A DNA stretch of 14,773 nucleotides from STF1-138 sp035356975 (GTDB lineage: Bacteria > Patescibacteriota > Patescibacteriia > UBA1558 > S5-K13). Within the stretch, counting starts at the first letter, position 1. The number at the start of each line of letters is the position of its first letter. The stretch lies in the NCBI GenBank assembly GCA_035356975.1, contig DAORGW010000020.1, forward strand, positions 1-14,773, given 5' to 3'. The notes under the pieces were generated by a model. It was not told the DNA's origin. It made no database searches and worked only from the letters and a program-made list of their open reading frames with translations. Both the position numbers and the translations under genes were made by a program. Below, in pieces: positions 12,948 through 14,773 of the stretch.

Positions 12948-13015
12948 TTTTCAATAGCTTAAAGATAAAGCGTCGTTTAAAAACGAAGATGCTGGCTCTA
13001 ATCCAGCTTGAATAA
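12948..13015 (+). tRNA. Minimal tRNA-like element without CCA
   Basis: It begins on the base after the previous CCA. TTTTCAA pairs with TTGAATA (6 of 7), D-stem GCTT/AAGC, an anticodon-like arm TCGT-TTAAAA-ACGA with a 6-base loop, T-stem GCTGG/CCAGC with loop CTCTAAT. It lacks GG in the D-loop and the TTCRA motif, and TTG follows instead of CCA. It resembles shrunken organelle tRNAs; UAA would be the likeliest anticodon. It may be inactive. Confidence 0.5.
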
Positions 13016-13017
13016 TT

Positions 13018-13092
13018 GCACCGTTCGTAGAGTGGTCCATGCGCTTGGCTGCAACCCTTGAGACGAAGGTTCGATTCCTTCACGGTGCTCCA
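13018..13092 (+). tRNA. tRNA-Cys (GCA)
   Basis: Acceptor GCACCGT/ACGGTGC, U73 (the cysteine identity base), CCA. The loop CTGCAAC gives GCA. The anticodon stem CTTGG/CCTTG contains two U-U mismatches, which is poor. T-arm GAAGG-TTCGATT-CCTTC is perfect. Confidence 0.83.
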
Positions 13093-13097
13093 ATTTA

Positions 13098-13118
13098 TTC
13101 TGAAAAATTTTTTCAGAA
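13098..13118. repeat. 10-bp perfect inverted repeat after tRNA-Cys
   Basis: TTCTGAAAAA and TTTTTCAGAA flank a single T. It follows the tRNA-Cys end by five bases and directly abuts the dyad around the next -35 element. It could be a binding site or a weak end-of-transcript hairpin; there is no T-tract after it. Confidence 0.6.
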
Positions 13119-13152
13119 AGTTCTTGACAAAGAACTACTCGTATGATAGAGT
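13119..13152 (+). promoter_or_regulatory. Promoter with an embedded 7-bp inverted repeat
   Basis: TTGACA (13124-13129), 17-base spacer and TAGAGT (13147-13152) preceded by TG (extended -10). The -35 lies inside the dyad AGTTCTT-GACA-AAGAACT (13119-13136), a likely operator for a repressor or activator. It drives the structured transcript described next. Confidence 0.55.
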
Positions 13153-13226
13153 AAGGTCAGTAAAATAAAAATCAGAGAAATCTCTGATAGAAAACAAAAA
13201 ATTAAAACTATTTATTAATAGACAGT

Positions 13227-13331
13227 ATGAAATGGAAATCTCAACATTGGTTTAGACACTCGGCGCTCGTAGCGGCGTCATCCGCAAAGAGTGTCTATAT
13301 CAATGACCGACCAGAAGAAGCAGGTACTTGA
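13227..13331 (+). CDS. Possible 34-residue peptide inside the structured RNA
   Basis: ATG 13227 runs to TGA 13329-13331. The peptide begins MKWKSQHWFRHSALVAASSA and has two Trp, several basic residues and an Ala/Ser-rich centre. The central codons are GC-rich (GCG, CTC, GCG, GCG), unlike the surroundings. There is no Shine-Dalgarno. The stop lies within the CTTGAGG stem, so ribosome passage would open the last hairpins, as in leader peptides or peptide-coding regulatory RNAs. It may be a chance frame. Confidence 0.3.
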   Translation: MKWKSQHWFRHSALVAASSAKSVYINDRPEEAGT

Positions 13332-13367
13332 GGTAAAGTTATATTTATATTTATATTTTCCCTCAAG

Positions 13368-13390
13368 AACCGCCTAAAAGGCGGTTTTTT
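13368..13390 (+). terminator. Rho-independent terminator of the structured RNA
   Basis: AACCGCC-TAAAA-GGCGGTT (13368-13386) is a 7-bp stem, and the run of six T starts inside its 3' arm (13385-13390). It is a classical intrinsic terminator on the plus strand. Confidence 0.9.
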
Positions 13391-13417
13391 GTTGAATATA
13401 AGATTTGTATGAAGATG

Positions 13418-13545
13418 TTGGGTTTAAGCAAACTCCATCGACCTTTTAAAGGTCTGCTTTCCCAAAAGGTGACAAAAAAGGTGATTGGTTGCTCGGTGTT
13501 ATGCTTGAAATAATGCAGAACCGAAGCAGCGATAATTGAATTTTG
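13418..13545 (+). ncRNA. Second structured, non-tRNA stretch before the UUU tRNA
   Basis: TTGGG (13418-13422), AAGCA (13426-13430) and GACCTTT (13440-13446) pair in order with AAAGGTC (13448-13454), TGCTT (13455-13459) and CCCAA (13461-13465), a long extended hairpin with bulges. A second hairpin pairs GCTCGGT with ACCGAAGC, with one bulge, around 13490-13530. It could be leader, a separate small RNA or a decayed tRNA. No known family is recognised. Confidence 0.4.
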
Positions 13546-13546
13546 A

Positions 13547-13635
13547 GCATCCGTAGTTAAGTGGCCGAAAACAGCGGCCTTTTAAGCCGCAAGGGAAACC
13601 CCCTCACGCTGGTTCGAATCCAGCCGGATGCACCA
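13547..13635 (+). tRNA. Class II (long variable arm) tRNA with UUU anticodon
   Basis: Acceptor GCATCCG/CGGATGC, A73, CCA. The anticodon arm GCGGC-CTTTTAA-GCCGC is a perfect 5-bp stem; its loop is the same as in lysine tRNA and gives UUU. T-arm GCTGG-TTCGAAT-CCAGC. The variable region is 17 bases with a GGG-AAAC-CCC stem, which is a Leu/Ser shape. Identity as Lys or Leu/Ser is open. Confidence 0.82.
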
Positions 13636-13641
13636 TTTTAC

Positions 13642-13721
13642 AGGCAGTACAGGCAGTCCTCTGGGAGGTGTGAAGTCTCCAAAACTTTACTTGGTAGGTT
13701 CAATTCCTACACTGCCTGCCA
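13642..13721 (+). tRNA. tRNA-Trp (CCA) with a duplicated 5' end
   Basis: Acceptor AGGCAGT/ACTGCCT, G73 and CCA are as in bacterial tryptophan tRNAs. The anticodon arm GAAGT-CTCCAAA-ACTTT gives CCA. T-arm GTAGG-TTCAATT-CCTAC. AGGCAGT occurs twice at the 5' end (13642 and 13651), so the mature start may be either. The D-arm (CCTC-TGG-GAGG) is too short or too far from the acceptor in both cases. Confidence 0.72.
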
Positions 13722-13733
13722 ATATTAAAAGTG

Positions 13734-13753
13734 CCGCCCGCGTCGCCGGGCGG
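13734..13753 (+). other. GC-rich hairpin between tRNA-Trp and tRNA-His
   Basis: CCGCCCG-CGTCGC-CGGGCGG is a perfect all-GC 7-bp stem in an A/T-rich setting, without a following T-tract. It may be a processing or stability hairpin rather than a terminator. Confidence 0.6.
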
Positions 13754-13764
13754 AGTTAATTTGT

Positions 13765-13839
13765 GGTGTCCGTGGTGTATAGGCAGCATTCAAGCGTGTG
13801 AAGCTTGCGGAGCGATTTCGAGATTCGTCGGACACCCCG
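13765..13839 (+). tRNA. tRNA-His (GTG), 3' end encoded as CCG
   Basis: GTGTCCG/CGGACAC acceptor with an extra G at position -1 (13765) facing C73, the hallmark of histidine tRNA. The anticodon arm CAAGC-GTGTGAA-GCTTG gives GTG. The T-stem (GCGAT/TTCGT) is weak. The 3' end is C73 then CCG instead of CCA, so the CCA would have to be made or repaired by the CCA-adding enzyme. Confidence 0.8.
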
Positions 13840-13863
13840 TTTTAACTGAATAATAGATGAACT

Positions 13864-13887
13864 ACCCACCCGCTAAAGCAGGTGGGT
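13864..13887 (+). terminator. Hairpin after tRNA-His, possible terminator
   Basis: ACCCACC-N10-GGTGGGT, with the inner GC/GC able to extend the stem past one mismatch, followed by only TTTG. It may end the transcript or be a mobile-element-like palindrome; the T-tract is too short for a confident call. Confidence 0.4.
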
Positions 13888-13938
13888 TTGTGGAACGATT
13901 CGTGAAATCCTCTAAAAACCATTATATTTAATAATAAA

Positions 13939-14016
13939 CAGCGTGTCGCCTAGCTTGGTATGGCACTTGGTTCGGGGCCAAGAATAACATGGGTTCGAAT
14001 CCCATCACGCTGACCA
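13939..14016 (+). tRNA. tRNA-Pro (CGG)
   Basis: Acceptor CAGCGTG/CACGCTG (C1-G72, as in proline tRNAs), A73, CCA. Anticodon arm CTTGG-TTCGGGG-CCAAG gives CGG. T-arm ATGGG-TTCGAAT-CCCAT. Confidence 0.92.
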
Positions 14017-14078
14017 TTCAATAAAAACAAATTTTAAAAATGATAGATAATATAAAATATTCTATCATAATTATTTAA

Positions 14079-14156
14079 CTCCATGTCGCCTAGCTTGGTA
14101 TGGCACTTGGTTTGGGGCCAAGAATAACAGTGGTTCAAATCCACTCATGGAGACCA
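14079..14156 (+). tRNA. tRNA-Pro (TGG)
   Basis: Acceptor CTCCATG/CATGGAG, A73, CCA. Anticodon arm CTTGG-TTTGGGG-CCAAG gives TGG. T-arm AGTGG-TTCAAAT-CCACT. From position 8 to the variable loop it differs from the CGG tRNA at one base only (the anticodon), while the acceptor and T-stems differ. The gap before it carries a hairpin ATGATAG/CTATCAT (14040-14068). Confidence 0.93.
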
Positions 14157-14188
14157 TTTTTAGAGTGAAGTATTATAAATAATATATT

Positions 14189-14226
14189 AATATAATTCAA
14201 TAATCTTTTTATTTTTGAATTATATT
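14189..14226. repeat. 12-bp inverted repeat in the gap before the last gene
   Basis: AATATAATTCAA (14189-14200) and TTGAATTATATT (14215-14226) are perfect inverted copies around a 14-base spacer. It follows the last tRNA and precedes the final gene, so it could be an end-of-transcript structure or a binding site. The rest of 14157-14337 is A/T-rich without further recognisable elements. Confidence 0.6.
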
Positions 14227-14337
14227 TAATATTTATAAGTAATATAAAAAACAATTTTCAAGAAAGGTTCTTACATTAAAAGACCTTATACGAATCATAG
14301 AAAAATAAATATAAAAAATTAAATTTGAATAAATAAT

Positions 14338-14766
14338 ATGAAAAAGAAATTATTTGAACATATTGGCGGAAATACTTTTAAAATTATTTCTGAAGAATCA
14401 GGCGCAGATAAGATGCGTAAAAATGACCATAAAATTACAAATAATGAACGAAGAGATATTAATAAAAAATTTGTAAATTTGGGATTAGATGGCAATGGTC
14501 GATTTGAAAAAAAAGAACATGGCCTTTTAGCCATAACAAATGCTTTAGATTCATTGGGATTTATCCTTGATATGGTAACCGCCGATAGGATTATGGGTGA
14601 TAGCGGCCATATAGATAATTTAACTTATCGTAGAATTAATGACCCAGGAGCCGACCCTTTTACTGAAAAACCAGAAATTATAAATAGTCGTATTGTATTT
14701 TCTTGGTATAATAAATCTCAACCGGGGCAACCAACCAACTTTGAAATTTTAGCTTATGCTTCATAA
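14338..14766 (+). CDS. Hypothetical protein, 142 residues, with a capsid-targeting-like leader
   Basis: ATG 14338 to TAA 14766. I do not recognise the family. The N-terminus MKKKLFEHIGGNTFKIISE ends in Ile17-Ser-Glu19, similar to prohead-protease sites of T4-type packaged proteins; the following stretch is polar and charged. A middle helix 'LLAITNALDSLGFILDMVTADRIM' and a C-terminal strand region ('SRIVFSWYNKSQPG' then 'NFEILAYAS') suggest a compact alpha/beta fold. No Shine-Dalgarno precedes the ATG. It is followed by the window end. Confidence 0.75.
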   Translation: MKKKLFEHIGGNTFKIISEESGADKMRKNDHKITNNERRDINKKFVNLGLDGNGRFEKKEHGLLAITNALDSLGFILDMVTADRIMGDSGHIDNLTYRRINDPGADPFTEKPEIINSRIVFSWYNKSQPGQPTNFEILAYAS

Positions 14767-14773
14767 TTTTATT

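Larger units (their letters stand above)
13158..13390 (+). ncRNA. Candidate structured small RNA, promoter to terminator
   Basis: The interval contains a row of hairpins in an otherwise A/T-rich stretch: ATCAGAG/CTCTGAT (13171-13188); a 9-bp stem TAGACACTC/GAGTGTCTA (13253-13261 with 13289-13297) enclosing a GC-rich segment; CTTGAGG/CCTCAAG (13327-13333 with 13361-13367); and a terminator hairpin. The promoter at 13119 and the terminator define a unit of about 230 bases. A 34-codon frame lies inside. No known RNA family is recognised. Confidence 0.5.

Noticed and set aside
12844..13083. Minus-strand frame of 79 residues containing 'WVGLEPTMFIF'
   Set aside because: It is antisense to the Thr, mini and Cys tRNA genes, the same artefact.
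13158..13635. Possible tmRNA (short frame next to a long-arm tRNA)
   Set aside because: The peptide does not end like a tmRNA tag, the tRNA half has a full anticodon arm, and no pairing joins the parts.
14174..14181. TATAAATA, the T4 late promoter consensus
   Set aside because: One copy 157 bases before a gene in A/T-rich sequence is likely by chance, and other genes lack it.
14460..14520. EF-hand-like 'DGNGRFEKKE' in the last protein
   Set aside because: The loop lacks the Asp-x-Asp-x-Asp-Gly spacing needed for calcium binding.
1..14773. CRISPR array or transposon ends
   Set aside because: No regularly spaced repeats, no transposase and no terminal inverted repeats with target duplications were seen.

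Overview
The window looks like a piece of a large, AT-rich, tailed double-stranded DNA phage genome. The grounds are dense small genes with very short gaps, many proteins without recognisable relatives, a long tRNA array with encoded CCA ends, N-terminal leaders like those of capsid-packaged phage proteins, and a probable virus-encoded ADP-ribosyltransferase. A Gram-negative host is inferred from a gene for a secreted outer-membrane-type beta-barrel protein. Most starts lack a Shine-Dalgarno sequence and sit behind A/T-rich stretches. The phage family and host species cannot be fixed from this sequence alone.

Layout. (1) Positions 1-2612: the 3' part of a long repeat-rich protein gene that is open at the left edge, then a probable R-S-E ADP-ribosyltransferase. 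(2) 2644-4245: the only minus-strand protein gene, a 533-residue protein with a zinc-binding-like Cys module, convergent with the transferase. (3) 4383-8153: a tight plus-strand operon of three unrecognised proteins, a probable Rossmann-fold (SAM-dependent-like) enzyme and a clear GDP-L-fucose synthase. (4) 8349-9106: a self-contained moron-like cassette (strong promoter, Shine-Dalgarno, exported beta-barrel protein, GC-rich terminator) whose base composition differs from its neighbours. (5) 9111-10662: its own promoter, then an HNH protein, an overlapping ORF, a YkgJ-type Cys-cluster protein and two small unknown proteins. (6) 10727-14156: a tRNA array of 17 recognisable tRNAs plus two degenerate tRNA-like elements, with small genes embedded in it: a Cys-rich protein, a 22-residue membrane microprotein, a 62-residue protein and a minimal HExxH metallopeptidase. 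It also holds a roughly 450-base non-tRNA stretch with strong RNA structure. (7) 14338-14766: one more unknown protein.

How it may work together. The transferase, the 533-residue protein and the last protein all begin with a short Lys/hydrophobic leader ending in (L/I)-x-E. This resembles the capsid-targeting peptides of T4 Alt and internal proteins that the prohead protease removes. They may be packaged and injected effectors (inference). The fucose synthase and its neighbour would alter nucleotide-sugar supply or surface glycans. The beta-barrel protein probably changes the host envelope. The tRNA array is transcribed from several TTGACA-type promoters and contains unusual tRNAs: class II (long variable arm) tRNAs with Lys-like UUU and Ile-like UAU anticodon loops, a Leu-like tRNA with a 5-base anticodon loop, a Met tRNA without the usual T-loop, and a minimal tRNA without CCA.
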